Below are positions 28,701-41,870 of a stretch of DNA of 64,000 bases, one piece after another. The notes beneath the pieces were generated by a model. It made no database searches. It saw nothing but the letters and a program-made list of their open reading frames with translations, and was not told the DNA's origin. Both the position numbers and the translations under genes were made by a program. This stretch comes from Himantopus leucocephalus. Its lineage: Eukaryota; Chordata; Aves; Charadriiformes; Recurvirostridae. The first letter of the stretch is position 1. Each line of letters opens with the position of its first letter. The DNA lies in contig RSEF01000004.1 in assembly GCA_003993805.1 (NCBI GenBank), positions 8,938,520 through 9,002,519 on the forward strand, in the 5' to 3' direction.

Positions 28701-31700
28701 GAGGCAATGTGAATATTAAGTACAAGCCTATAAATACCTTTACATCAAACATACAGTAACGTGTAAGAATTCCATGTTGTAGTCTAATTCATGAATCATT
28801 AATAACTTTTTCTTTAAAAGAAATTTTTATATACTGTATACATCCCAGTTAAAAGCAGTGTCTGTATTTCATTTTATTCTAGTAAACTAATATTACATGT
28901 CTTCATATAAGTGCAGAAAACAGGGTTCTTTATACTCCATTGCTTCCTAGGAGATTTTGCATTGCATATGAAACACTAGTATTATAGATGATACATATTA
29001 AGCATTACTCCCTAAAATGTGAGGCAATATACAAGAACTTGCAACCAACCTGCAAACAAAGCTGTGATAGTCAAATTTTATTTTTTTTAATTACCCGTGC
29101 TAAGTAACAAACTATAATGTAAAAAATATACATTTAAAAAAGTTAACTATATAGAGAAATAATGTGGGGAAAAAACCCAACAGTAGGCCATTTTTTTTTC
29201 CACATGTGCTGGCTAACAGTGAAAAAAAGTATGTATTCTATTTCCTATTTTATCACACTGAAAAGCAAGCCACTGGATTTATGACTTCTCTTTTTTAAAT
29301 AAAAGTACTTCAAAAGGTTAAATGTATGGCACTTATTACACAGACATCATCTAGATTTCAGCAAGCAAAATGCAAATTAAATTTTATTTTTAGAAGTTAA
29401 GTGAATACTTTCCAGTTATTTAAGAGCTGATCACTTATTACAAAATGTTGTGGATAAGAAAGCAGGAAGTACTCATTTTTCACTACTACTATTGTGCCTA
29501 TAAAATGAGAAAGCAGTGATTTGATCAATTCTATTTATGATCCATAGCAGCAATAACATCATTAAAAATATTATGGAATAGATATAAATAACACTTAATT
29601 CTTAACATGTATAATGGTGCTATAAGTGACAACAATTCATTCGTTTTTTTAAACGCAGGGAGTATAAAGAACTTTACATTCTCTTTGTAATGTATGAATC
29701 AAATTTATTGCTCCCTTTTATTCATAGAAACAAAATTCCTAATTGTGTCAACTAAAATAAATAAGGAAAAAATCTGGGACAAGAAGATGATTACAAGCAA
29801 AATAGATTTACCATAATTGCCAACTGTGAAGAAGGATGGGTCACATTACTTTTTTCTTAGCAAAACTACGTTATAGAACACTATAGCACAATGTACTAAA
29901 ATTTCTTTGTCTTTTCTTTTTAAAAAATTCTTGCCCTTGATACCTTTCAGTAGGGCAGCTTGAACAGTTCATCGTCACTTCCAAACCCCTCTGGAGATCA
30001 GACGATAAATTTCTTCGGCAATCAGAGACAGGACAAAGGGCTTTCTCGTGCTATTTCCTTGTTTTCATGTTTGCTGGCTTAACATCATTGTGTACACGTA
30101 CGACTTCAGTATATAACATCAGATGCGATGACGTTCAGAGCTGGCAAACAGAGAAACAGCATGAGAAAAGCCCTTTCCTGCATAATTTTCCCCATATATC
30201 GTAAAGTTTGTTTCCAAATTTCAACCATCTCAATCACTGTATGGTTTGAGAAGTACTGAATTATTGTGGTTCTAAGTAACCAACCATTTTTGATGTGTGT
30301 GTGTTTTCAGATTTCTATACACAAGCAGAGATTTGCATACATCTATGTACACATAGCAAAAATGCTGAAACAGAAGGAGCCACAGAAATGGCTTCTATGC
30401 ATGTTATTCTAGGTTTCTTGCTTTTTTTTTTTAGCTTTATCAGCTCAAAACCCTACATGCTGTTCCAAGATTATAGCTATCAGAAGACTAACATATTACC
30501 TAGAACATGTTCTACAGGGTTTTAATAGACTTCATTCAAGAGCATCGTTCCTAAGAGCATAAAATATTTTGATTTGAAGAGTTCTTTTGCATCTTCAACC
30601 TATATTTATCATCAGAGTTAAGAGTCCTAAAAATTCACAGAAATTAAGCCATTCGGATCAATTATTTCACAGGAAATAATGCACTATCGATACCACAGTC
30701 ACCAAGACACTAGCCAACTCACTGGTCAGGAAATTGCTATCAACTGCAGATTATTGAGTGCAATACTTTCTTTTTCTATTTTCTCCCAGAAGGAAGTTTC
30801 AAAATTCAACCACAGTTAAATCAGACTTCGTTGTTGACAATGCTTTATAAGTACAGGTCATTTAAAAAAACAGTTTGGGTCACGAGGAGAAAAGAGCAAA
30901 CTTTTCAGTTATCCCACTGAAAAATGACGGTGAAATGCACTTAAAGTTTAGGAAAATGTATGCTACTACTACCAAGGAAAACCACTATTGGAGAGTGAGT
31001 TGTGTGTCGTTCTAGCGTGCATAAAAACCACCCAATTATTAATGCTGGGACTTCATCTACCACTTTCAGCATAAACTCAGTCAACGAGTTCTTACGGAGA
31101 AAAAAAAAAGCCTTTGTTTTCTCTGAATTAGTTTTTACTTAAGTGTCACATTCAAAATCTTCAATTTTTTCCTCACACAAAACTTTTTTTTTTGGTCTTT
31201 TGTTCCCACTCATGCTCTGTTTTTGCCTTCTACAATGAGGGAAGGGGGGATACTTTCCAGATACCTTCCCCCATGCTTTTCCAGTGAAAAATATATATTA
31301 AAAGAACAATTCTGAGGAAGTCTTACTTCGAAGTGTTCCACAGAGGAAAAGCATTTTCTTGACCAGCTTTACTTCAGTAGTACTGCACATTTAAATAACT
31401 GCTCTCTAACATCTGAGCTGCAGACTTTCGCTTACCCTTCAGTTAGAAATCTTTTCTCCAGATGTGAATTTCAGGGTTTTTTTTTTTCCCTGAAATGTAT
31501 ATACATGGCAGCATATCAGAATTACCAGCCAGAAAATTAAGAGAAAATGACAAGAATATTTAGAATCATAGTAATCAGTTTTGAAATGCCTTTTAGGAAG
31601 GTCTTATACCAACAGCTATTTAGCTGATATTTAGAAAAAAGTGTTCTTTGAGTGTAATTTACTCTGTATCTGTCAATGCAAAGTACCGGTGTTATCTCTA

Positions 31701-34700
31701 TACCCTTTTACATACCAGAAGCATCAGCACTGCCTCCTGATGATTACAGTATACTAAGCTCACTAGTCTCACTGTTATTAAACAAAACAATAAATCCTGC
31801 AGCTAAGTATTTACATAATAGGTGAGTTTCAGAGCTATTAGTTTCACGAACAGTGCAATATTCTTTCAGTTCACATCCTAAGCACGCTGTTCTCACAGTG
31901 AGCAGGAAGCTGTAACAACATTTCACCATATTTCAAATAAGAATCAAACAACATCAGAAAATATATCATAACTCTAAGCAGGTCTAAGCAGTCACTCATG
32001 AGACAGTAGGGCCCCAAAAAGGCAATGTATTTTAAATGAGGTCTACTTCCCATTCAGATTTCTATAAGGAATATAATGTCTATCTCCAGTCAGTTTCTAA
32101 CAAACAAATTCAGCAGAGATCACTGTGTCATCTGACATTTCTATTCCTAAGTATGGATATGTTCACAGATGATAGAATCCTGGCAACTAAAATCAACTAA
32201 TGAAGATTTGTATTAGTAAATATGAGAAAAATCGATCTGCATGCCTGCGCACTTCCCAAAGATGGTACAGTGTACTAGCAGTGGAGCTAAATTAACATAC
32301 AGACCAGAGTCCACTGTGAAGCAGGGAGAAAGACCAAAAAGCATGTAATCACAGATTCAGGACATGATTGCACTTTCCAGCTCTATCATTGGTAGAGCTG
32401 GACTGAAACTGAACCAAGTCCTCCAGTGCTGCTTTTATGAACATTCACTAACTTCACTAAAGTCAGATAAAGCTTGTTCTTAAGTTTAAAATGACAATAC
32501 AAAAGGTCACAGGACCCTTACTGAGTGACCAGTTGTTTATTTTCAAAGATATCTACTGTTCTTACAGTATGCATTATACCATTTTCAATGAAAAGAATGT
32601 CTGAAATAGCATTAATTAAAAGAAAGGGACGAGAAGGAGGAGGATGAACCAACCTACCAGAGAAAACGTACTCTATAATTACGCATGTTTTAAATAGACA
32701 GGTTAATACTTAAAGAGGGATTTGAGTTTTCTGAATGTTGTTTAGACTACTTGAGCACAGATTTCAGATTTAAAATTGTGTTACATGCTACATGAAAACT
32801 ACACTGGAAGAACCTCTCCTTTCTTTTCAGCATTCCAAGGTAAATGCAAAAAGAATTAGAAGATTTGTGTCAGTATGGAATACTTCAGACAGTCTGCTCT
32901 CACTAAGGTAAATGTCAAAAGCAATTGAGCTTTTACAAAGCTTGCAGATAGATAAACTTTAAAGGTGCTGTATGTTTTTCCAAAGAAATGCATCTTTCTA
33001 TGAGGCCCAAGACTACCGAAACAATGAAAATCTGACTGGAAGTCAGTTTGATTTTATGAGCCTCCAAATATTCTAGTTTGAAAAATCTCATTGTGAGTAA
33101 GAAGCCCTTTCACAATTTATCATTTGGTAAAAATTCTTTAAAAGAATTCTGTCTACTACATCCCAAAAGAAAGCATGCTACTCAGAAGGTCTACTGTCAC
33201 TAGTATTTATTAATTCCTACTTTGTAACTTCAAAATAATATTAGTATCTCTCTACCTTGCACTTTCTTACATACAAGTACAACAGAAGCTTGATCTCTCT
33301 CCCTTATGGGAGATTACATTAGGACCATACTTTTCCCTCTTCAGCTTCCTGTAGTTCATGATTCAGTGTGTCCTCAGCTGCTTCAGGAGTCTCCGATTCC
33401 TTCTCCATAAAAAATTCAGCTGTTGCCTTGCTGTATTTATTTGCCCACATGACCACTAAAGAGGTATTTTGTTTTTTTAGTAGAAAAACCTTTCAATCTT
33501 CTCTTGCATGCTTTTTGAGTACAACTGTTATAATGACTTTCTGTCATTTTATAGATCACTTAGATAAATTTAGCAGTAAAGCAAAGACATAATTTCCTTT
33601 CTTTAAAGACCTGAATCAATACCATTCAGACATACACAAAATTTAGAGCTTCAAAGGAAAACATATATTTTAAGCTTTAACTCAGTATTATTTCAAATAT
33701 CTGAGTAGAAAGTCTTGCACGGACAAAACTAAGAACAGTTGAGATGTGTGGCCTATTAATATCAGGACCCATTAGAAACTGAAGAGATATCTTCACAGTG
33801 AATGTAACCTTCTTTAACCTCCCTTCAGAAAGATTTTGCCTTGTAAAAGGGATGCATTGCATTGTTAGTTATAAATTTTTTTTTTCATATTAGACATTAT
33901 TTTCATTTCTCAAACTAGCACATCTCTCTTTTTAACTGACCTTAATATCTTTCAATTCTCCAGGCTGTCCTACCTTTTTCTGAAAATTCAGAGTGCATGA
34001 CACAAATGCATCATTAATCGCAAACATCCCATTAGTCTCCGAGGCTGAAGGATGGTGGGACAGCATCACATCTGAAGCCCTGTGGCACAAGCTTATTTTT
34101 GGTTGTTTCGTTTCTTTACTGGCTAACAGTGACAACTCTAAGTTAGTCCGTCCTGAGCCACCTTCTAGAGCCCCACAGGGAATAAAATTATACAGACTAC
34201 AATATACAGAACTAGTTTAGGATTAAGATCGACTTTTAAAACATCTGTTGAGACTTAAGAGAAACTTTGCCTGTTTTTACTTATAATGAAATACAATTCT
34301 GCCTTTGTGATCACGGTGCAACACAAAGGATTTCTCTCTAGTAGCCTTTCTTGCCCAATTTATGTAAATGAACGAATTCATGAAATTACATATATTTTAT
34401 TTAAATAAGTAACAAAAATGTGAATGCACATGTTTAAGGTAAATGTTTTTTTCAAATTAGTGTAAAAGGCCATTGACAGCAAGTAGTTATACTCTCCCTA
34501 ACAATGTGATCACTTTCATACAGAAAAATAAACTTAAAAGAAGGGTAACTGTAGATTTAACAAAATCAAATAGTAACATTAATCTCTTTTTGATATAATC
34601 AGTGCGTCACACGAATATCATTTCAGGTACAGCTATATGAACATAAGCTAATATCAGGTAATGAGTATTAAAAATCCCCAGTTCTATTCTGCTCTTCCAG

Positions 34701-36455
34701 ACAGGAAGCCCCTGTCATTGACCTTTAAGGTAGAGATAAAAAAAAAAATTGCTCTTTTCCCAACCAACTTCTGCAGAAAAGAACTGCTTTCCATTCTACT
34801 TTAAAAGCCCCTTCTGATGGAAGAACCATGTTAGTATAAACCTAGAGAGCCATGAGCTTGCTTTCTTTGTTAGCAGCAGTACTGCATGACAAAGTGTATT
34901 TGAGCAGACAATGAAAGAACCTTTTTGGCTCAGAGGAACTATACCAGAACTCAACTGAAGAAAATCACTTAGATCAGGCCAACAGGAATGCTGAAAACAG
35001 CACCGCCCTCCTCAGAGTTATGAGAGTTCAGAGAAACAAATTAGCAAGCAGCTTTTCTAATGTGTAATTTAAATTAACACATTCAAATATCTTTAGTAGA
35101 ATACTCAAATCTCAAAAAGCGATACATTTTTCATTGCTGTCATGTCTTTGAAATAAGAAATTCTTTTCTTTTTTCCTTCAATTTTTGTGTTAATGTGTCT
35201 CAGAAAAATATGAAAGTTTTATAAAGCATAGTGATATGGACTACTGCACAGATTTGTCTAGGTAAAGAAAATAAAATAGAATAAAATAACAGCCCATCCT
35301 GCCATTTTCAAAAATAGGCTGACTACTTTGATTTAGGAGGGGTTTTTAAGCAGATTTTGTTATCACTACCGTGGTAATAAAACAAAGCCCACAGGAAAAA
35401 AAATGCAAAATCTCAGCTGGAGCAAAAGATCTAACAGACCTAGTCATGCTGAGGATTTGCTCCCAAGCAACAGTATTAAAATACTTTATCAATAATATAA
35501 TAAACTCTCCTGAAATATTTGTTTCTTTAATCATTAATTCCTTGACCAATTAAAGCTTAACTAGAAAACTACTTTCATTGAAAACTTTGTGATATTTGTG
35601 AAGGAAGAGAAGTAACAAACAGCAAAGCTTTATTATTAGTGAAACTTTCCAGAATATGGATAGACATTAGATTCAATTTCCAGTGACTTAAAGCCTTTCT
35701 GTAGGGTCTTGAAGAATAAAAGGTACTTGGGTTCTCACTTTATTCTTAATTTTAAGCTGAGGATTCTTTAGACATTTCCTTTGCTGTACTGAATTTCTGA
35801 GAAGCTAGTATCTGCTTTATCAGGCACAGCAGCAAATAAGTGAGAGCAATTAATACTGATGCTTCTAATCTTCCCCTAACTTTGCCTGTCGACTGTGTCA
35901 CTCCACCAGATTTAAGTAGTCCAGTATGTTTCTACTCTGAAAATGGCACTGAAACTCTCAGAGGAAAATCCTTGCCTGTTTTTGAGAGACCTTGAAATAA
36001 AGCTATGCCCAAATGAAGGCTGCAATTCCAGACTCCATTAATATTAAGAACCACTTATCAGATCCTGTAAAGCTGTATTGCTTTCCACCTGGCCTAGACT
36101 ACTTCAATTCTTGAGCATACAATACTACAGAGGACAGTACCATAACCCCACTCTGCCTTACAGAGCTGCACTAGGTACTGCAGTAATGCAGGAAGTGCCA
36201 TACTGCCATCTGCAGTCAGGAAAACCCACCAATGTAATAATTCAATTTCCTTACAGCCAACAGTCACGTTCTTTTAATTTTCTCCCTTAACATTGATGAA
36301 TCCCAAATTGCTTACTCTTCAATACCTCGATCAAACATGACCTTTCAAACTTTTAATCCTTGCATTAAAAGTTATTTTGCAATGCTCAGAGCTAGAGTTA
36401 TAGGAATGGCAAAGAAAGAAGGGAAGGAGAAAGAGAGCACCTTAAAATTTCCATT

Positions 36456-36457
36456 AC
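36456..36457 (-). other. Splice donor of the large PCDH11X exon
   Basis: The minus strand reads ACCAGACAG|GTAATGG, a good match to the MAG|GTRAGT donor consensus. The exon ends after a complete codon (Q1009), so the following intron is phase 0. Confidence 0.9.
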
Positions 36458-38944
36458 CTGTCTGGTGTGTATGGGGCCTGGGGTCTTGAAGCCTCCTTGA
36501 CAGCTGCATTCAGAAACACTGTAAGGGTCCGAGCTGCTTGATGAGCACTTGGAAAGTGAGTCACAGCCCACCACAAAGGTGTTATCTAGAGGCAGTTCCT
36601 GAATGACATGGTGCTTCTTGGGGGGTACAGGAGTCTCAGGTTTAATTTGAAAGGTAGGCTGAGGAGAAGCAGACTTGTAGTGCTTTGCTAAATCTGGGCT
36701 ATCAGGCTTAAATGTGGTTGGTGTAGTGGCCCAGTTATATTTTCCCATAGTCTGTTCTTCTAGTTCTACAGGAATGTCTAAAGTGCCATTTATGTGCTCG
36801 TGGCCAGGATCATCAGGTTTAGACTCTTCAATAGTCACAAAGTTGAGGAGGAGACTTTTTGGAGAGCGCTTCTTCTTCTTCTTCTTTTTCTTGATCTGCC
36901 TATTCTCTTGGTTTGGGGAAACCCATTCACCACTCTGCTTGTTTTTTTGGACAACCTTGTGCCTAGGTGTCTGGCGGCACCGTACTAAAGCAGTTACAAA
37001 AATTACCAGAATAACTGTCATAGTGCCTGCAATAATAGCAATGATGATCTTGACATAATCATTGGTTTGTGGGGTTATCTCACCATCCCCAACATTCTGG
37101 CCAATTGGAGTTTCCATGTTCCTGCGCACTAGCTCTTGTACGTAGGAACTGTTGGTGACCGTCTCATTCACAAACAAATGCACAAGAGCTATAGTATAAA
37201 GAGACTCCGGCTGTCCTAGGTCATTGACTTTTACCACCAGTCTGTGCAAGCCATGATCTGATGTAATTACCTTCTCTTTCAAAGTAATATTGCCTGTTAA
37301 TTGGTCAATTGTAAACAAGCCCCTTGAGTTCCCACCTATGATGCTATAGCGGAGCTCTGCATTCATTCCTGTGTCATTATCAACTGCAAAGACTTTAGTA
37401 ACTACAGACCCTGGACTGGCTGATGTTGGAACCAACTCATAGGAATAATTAGAGGAAGGAACAACGAAAACAGGCCTGTTGTCATTCACATCAACAACAT
37501 TGATGGTCACTTTGGCAGTTGAGGAACGCTGCAGTCTTCCTCCATCCACTGCTTTCACCTGGAAAGTATACGACCCCTGCTGTTCCCTATCAAAGGTAAT
37601 ATTAGGTCTTATTACACCAGTAAGTGGATCTATAATGAAATTATCTCTACCATTTAATATAGAGAGAGTGACCGCAGCATTCTCTCCAGAGTCAGCATCT
37701 GTAACTGTGATAAGCCCCACTGTGCCATACATGGGTAAGTTTTCTGGCACATAGAAATTATATTCATTATGTGTGAAAGCAGGGCTGTTATCATTCTGGT
37801 CCAGGACAGACACTGTCACAGTAGCATTGGTCTGCAAGGGTGGCATCCCATTATCCTTTGCCAGCACAGTGAAGGAGTACCTGTCTTGCTTTTCTCTGTC
37901 CAGCTTTCTCACTGCTGTCAGAATGCCTGTACGGCGGTCAAGGTTGAAAATAGGGGGTGCATCAGAACCCAGGATATAGCTGATCTCAGCATTGCGCCCA
38001 CTGTCAGCATCCGTAGCACTTATCTTGGTTAGCTGAGTTCCAGGAGCATTGTTTTCAGGGATGGAAAGACCTATAATAGGCTGTGTGAAAACTGGGGCAT
38101 TGTCATTTTCATCTTTAATTTTGATCAGGAGCATTGCAGATTGGTTTAAGGGAGGTTTCCCTGAATCCGAAGCCACTATTTTAATAGCATATTCCCGTGT
38201 GGCTTCATAATCTAGAAACGTGGCTGTCTCCAGGAGAAACTGATTATCAAACACTGGCTTTAGCCTAAAAGGGACATCATGATCCGTAAAACAAGTAACT
38301 TTTCCATTCAAATCAGCATCCTTGTCCATTACTGTTATCAACGCAATTTTTGTATTAAGGGGAGCCTTCTCAGACAAAAGCACTGTCCCATTCACTGGAT
38401 TGATGATGTATCTTGTGTCTATTGATGGGACATTGTCATTAATATCTGTGACATTAACAGTCACCGTTGCTCTTGATGGAGTTGAACTGCCATCACTTGC
38501 CAAAACAGTTAGTTTGTGTACAGGAGATTCCTCCCTGTCTAGTGGTTCTCTTATAGTGATGAGGCCAGTGGTGTTATCAATGGCAAACAGCCTTTTGGCC
38601 AAACTGGAGATCTGATTGCTGAAGTAGAAGTGGATTTGTGCATTTGAGCCCAGGTCTGCATCAGTGGCATGGAGCTGAGAAACAGAGGTGCCCACTGGAG
38701 CATTTTCTGGAACACTAACTTCAATGTCATTCTCTTTGAAGACTGGGCGATTATCATTCACATCAGTCACTGTGACTTGCAGAATGGCAGTGCTAGATCT
38801 TGGAGGGCTTCCACCGTCTTCAACTTTAATTTTCATCACATAGGTATCCTTCTGTTCCCTATCCAGGATCTGTTGGACAATCAGTTGAGGCCACTTATCT
38901 CCCTCAGGTGTCTCAATTATATCAAGACCAAATACATTTTGACC
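36458..38944 (-). CDS. PCDH11X: Protocadherin-11 X-linked, large coding exon (EC2 end to cytoplasmic CM2)
   Basis: This exon encodes residues 181-1009 of a delta-1 protocadherin, a single-pass homophilic adhesion protein of neuronal membranes. It is 2487 nt (829 codons) and phase 0 at both ends. Calcium-binding inter-repeat linkers are at 241-245 (DVNDN), 347-351 (DINDN), 458-462 (DENDN), 562-566 (DQNDN) and 665-669 (DVNDN). They divide EC2 (end) to EC7, and EC7 closes near 773 without a DxNDN motif, as expected next to the membrane. DRE and DxD (DADSG-type) motifs recur in the repeats. The membrane segment is about 810-834, followed by RCRQ and an eight-lysine run at 865-872. CM1 is [19 protein letters not shown] (from 914) and CM2 is about 961-995 ([10 protein letters not shown]...[14 protein letters not shown]). 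The match to PCDH11X rather than PCDH1, 7 or 9 rests on remembered sequence ([10 protein letters not shown], the polylysine run, CM1/CM2 spacing). CM3 is absent and must be in later exons outside the window. Vertebrates other than primates have no separate PCDH11Y, so X-type PCDH11 is the ortholog. Confidence 0.97.
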
Positions 38945-38946
38945 CT
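38945..38946 (-). other. Splice acceptor of the large PCDH11X exon
   Basis: The minus strand reads TTCTTTCTTTGTCTTGTAG|GGT, a pyrimidine-rich tract ending in AG. The first codon of the exon (GGT, G181) is intact. It continues in frame into the EC2 sequence [16 protein letters not shown], which joins the phase-0 end of the preceding exon. Confidence 0.93.
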
Positions 38947-39093
38947 ACAAGACAAAGAAAGAACATACTTTAGCATGACAGTGTATTGAAATATATAGAA
39001 ACATCTCATTGATGTTCTGAAATTGTCATGGGATATATATTTTAATATATACTGTATACAGGAATACACAATTATATATTCACTTTTTTTGAT

Positions 39094-39139
39094 ATATCCA
39101 ATTTTGCTTGAAGCTNCAATATCCAATTTTGCTTGAAGC
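39094..39139. repeat. 21-bp direct duplication flanking a single N (probable assembly join)
   Basis: The 21-mer ATATCCAATTTTGCTTGAAGC occurs at 39094-39114 and again, identical, at 39119-39139. The spacer is TNCA, with the N at 39116. A perfect duplicate around one ambiguous base is the signature of two contig ends overlapped but not merged. A genuine tandem duplication is the alternative. Confidence 0.8.
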
Positions 39140-41629
39140 AAAATGTGTGGGGTGTGTGTGTTTTGTTGTTGTTGGCTTTTTTTTTAACTAGTTTCTGTTT
39201 CTAGAGAAAAGTTGTTAAATTCCCAGACAGATGTAATTTAGTTTCTCTATTGCATGAGCGAATGTGGAAAAGAGGAATGAAGCCAAAGTTCAACCACGTC
39301 CAAAGGCAAGACAGTATGCATACACTGCAGGACCTAAACCAACACCGAATTTCAAGGAAAACAAGATAGATAAAGGGACTGTCTTCTCTGCTTGTGGAAC
39401 AACTCTCTACATGATCTGAAAGCATTAGCATAAAAACCTAACATGATCATTGAACAGGGCCTTACAACCAAATTCAGGCTACTAAAATTACTACAAAATT
39501 ACAGACAAAACTAAGTCATAACAGTTTATTAAAAATATATTTAAAAACTCATTAAAGCTATCCCTTTCTTCATCATTATGTATGTTACGTTTCTAGTGAA
39601 AATTACAAACCCAGTGAGAAAATAAATGTATTTTGATTGCAAAAAATATCACAGAACTATGAGACCAATTTGAAAGTAGTAACTCTTTTCTCCATCAGGT
39701 TTCTTGAACACCGAACACCCCTGGAATTGCGAAGAAATGCTACATATATTGCGCAAACATAGCTTCTTTTAAAATACTACTGTTAACAAAGTAGCCAGCT
39801 ATAAGATTGGAATCAAACAAAAATTCAGAACAAAATTCACCCATCTGCTGTCACTTCAGACAAGCAGGGATTAAGAATATCGCAATTTTCCTCTTTTCTC
39901 CCATCTCTCACCCTTCAGAGGAAGAAAGGAAGTAAAGGCCATTCTCCAGCCATATCTTCCAGAGCCAGAATGCAGATCACTAAAGCAGAATGTATAGGAT
40001 GAGCACAAAAACAAGGCATTGATAAAGATGCTGGATAATTAGGATTTTCTTTTTACGTGTCAAGCTTGTGATAATGAACAACTGCATTCAGCCTGGTTCT
40101 TTCCCTGTTTATTGTGCTTGTCTCTCACCTTTACTCATGTAGTCACACGTGTATTCTAAACTGATTTGAGACACTTCAAACCAAAGGGAGAGAAAAACGT
40201 TCCTAGTGTGCAAGGTTCTTTATTTCTCATTACTCGTAAAAGATTTGTATTCAATGTATCTTACTACCCACCATTAAGTGAATGCATTTATAGCTCTAAT
40301 TGTGTGTAAGTCTGTACTCTTTCATTGACTTGTTCTATCAAAGCCAGAATTTGACCCTATATAAGTAATTATTTAGTTCATGGAAAAGAACTGTTCGTCC
40401 ACACTTTAAAAATTACTGTGGCATTTGCACAGTACTTGTAATAACATTAAATTGCAACTAGGGGCAGTCTAAAGTGAACTGAAACATATTTTGAAACAAT
40501 AAAAACAAATACAGCTTTGGCTTCTTTAGCAGAAGGCATATGAAAATATAAGCCTTGCAAATAATTTCTAAATCAAGATACAAATTTTGAACCAATTAGG
40601 TTAAATTTTATAATGATAATTCTATGCTGATCTCTTCATGAAGGCAGAGTGCGAGTTTCCTTTTCATCTTCAATCTGGCTAGAAGTTATTTGCAATAAAT
40701 TTCATAATTACTGAGAAATGATGAATCATATATTCTATGCTTTAACATAGATTTCCAGATAAAAAAGTAACAGAAGCTAGGGGAAAAAAACCTGTCAGCT
40801 ATCTTTTACTTCTTTATTTGTACACAAGTTGACAGATGGGCACTGATTATTCTGTCATTAGATCCCACAACTACAACAAACACTTCATATAGATTGAGTA
40901 CATGCAGCTATATATATGCATACTCATTTCTGCTTTTCTTTAACTATGAAGTATGTGAAAGATATTTTTCATTATAGCATATGAGTTTGATATAAAATAT
41001 AGAGCTTTTGTTCCCCATCACTAGCAGTAAACTACTGGAGAAACAGAACAGAACGCAAAGAACTCTTCCAAGTTAATTATTAACACGAGTAATTTTCTAC
41101 GCAAAAATACTATCCAAGATTATTTCTTGCTATTCATTACAGGTTTACACATCTTTTTGAACCGCAAAAAAAAAAAAAAGAGAATTACACAAAATGATGC
41201 TTTCTTCTCAGTCAAGGAAGCCTGTTTCATGTTGTTTAAGGGATCAGGTTAGGTGTGTCATTTTGTTGCATTTTAGCAAATGCCTTTTCAAAGAATGGAC
41301 AGTTCTCCCATTCTAAACGCTCCAAAAAATGATGAAACATTCAAGAAACATTTTTAAGACTATGAAGTATCTAATTCTCTCCCTTATGATCAAAGAAATG
41401 GAGAGTTAAAAATCCTGAGAGAAACATGAAGAAAACCCTTCAGGATTAAATTCTTGACATTGAAGTAAATGGCTCTATCATCATTAAAACCTCATTGAAG
41501 TTTAAATTTCCATTAGGGTCAGACTGTTATTCAGACTGAACTGTACCTCAGTCACCACATTACACCCGTGATCCAAATGTTTCGTTCGCACTAGGAAGGG
41601 TATGAATCCATAGGAAAAGCATAATAGAA

Positions 41630-41870
41630 AATTAATATTTATATAGTACCTTTCGCCATTAAAATGACTGACTGGTAAAAATAATCTGCTACATTATCAT
41701 CTCCACCACTACAGAAAGATGGGAGTGAGAAATAAAAAGTTGACTTCTTTAATCTAAAAAGACAGTTTAAGCAATGTAACCCAGCTATCTGAGGCAAAAC
41801 AAGGTTATGCCCATCTCAGAGCCAGGATTAGGTTTAAGAGGCTCTAGCCCTGATCACAAGATTCTTTATC
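41630..41870 (-). repeat. Ancient SINE-like relic (MIR3/CORE-SINE type), very degenerate
   Basis: The plus strand carries, in order, words matching the reverse complement of an old tRNA-derived SINE. These are TTTATATAGTACCTTTC, then CATTATCATCTCCACCACTA followed by CAGAAAGATGGGAGTGAG (compare the remembered TATTATCCCCATTTTACAGA and GATGGGGAAACTGAG). Further on come TTTAAGCAATGTAACCCAGC, CAGAGCCAGGATTAGGT and GCTCTAGCC. The order and spacing agree but divergence is heavy and insertions are needed. The identification rests on memory of the family consensus, so boundaries are loose. Confidence 0.42.

Larger units (their letters stand above)
21549..36457 (-). other. PCDH11X intron immediately downstream of the large exon (no gene seen)
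   Basis: This intron begins at the GT donor at 36457-36456 and runs leftwards. It is AT-rich, with a 21-base G run ending in an N near 23.9 kb, a compound dinucleotide microsatellite near 25.7 kb and a 10-bp perfect hairpin at 22034-22056. Open frames here (60-96 codons) show no recognisable domain and none has a splice context. If the donor were not used, the coding frame of the large exon would continue 19 codons to a TAA at 36400-36398. Confidence 0.6.

Noticed and set aside
36714..37058. Plus-strand open frame of 114 codons opposite the PCDH11X exon
   Set aside because: It is antisense to a conserved coding exon, and its phenylalanine run is simply the complement of the polylysine tract. 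Similar shadows at 37479-38032 and 38322-38615 were dropped for the same reason.
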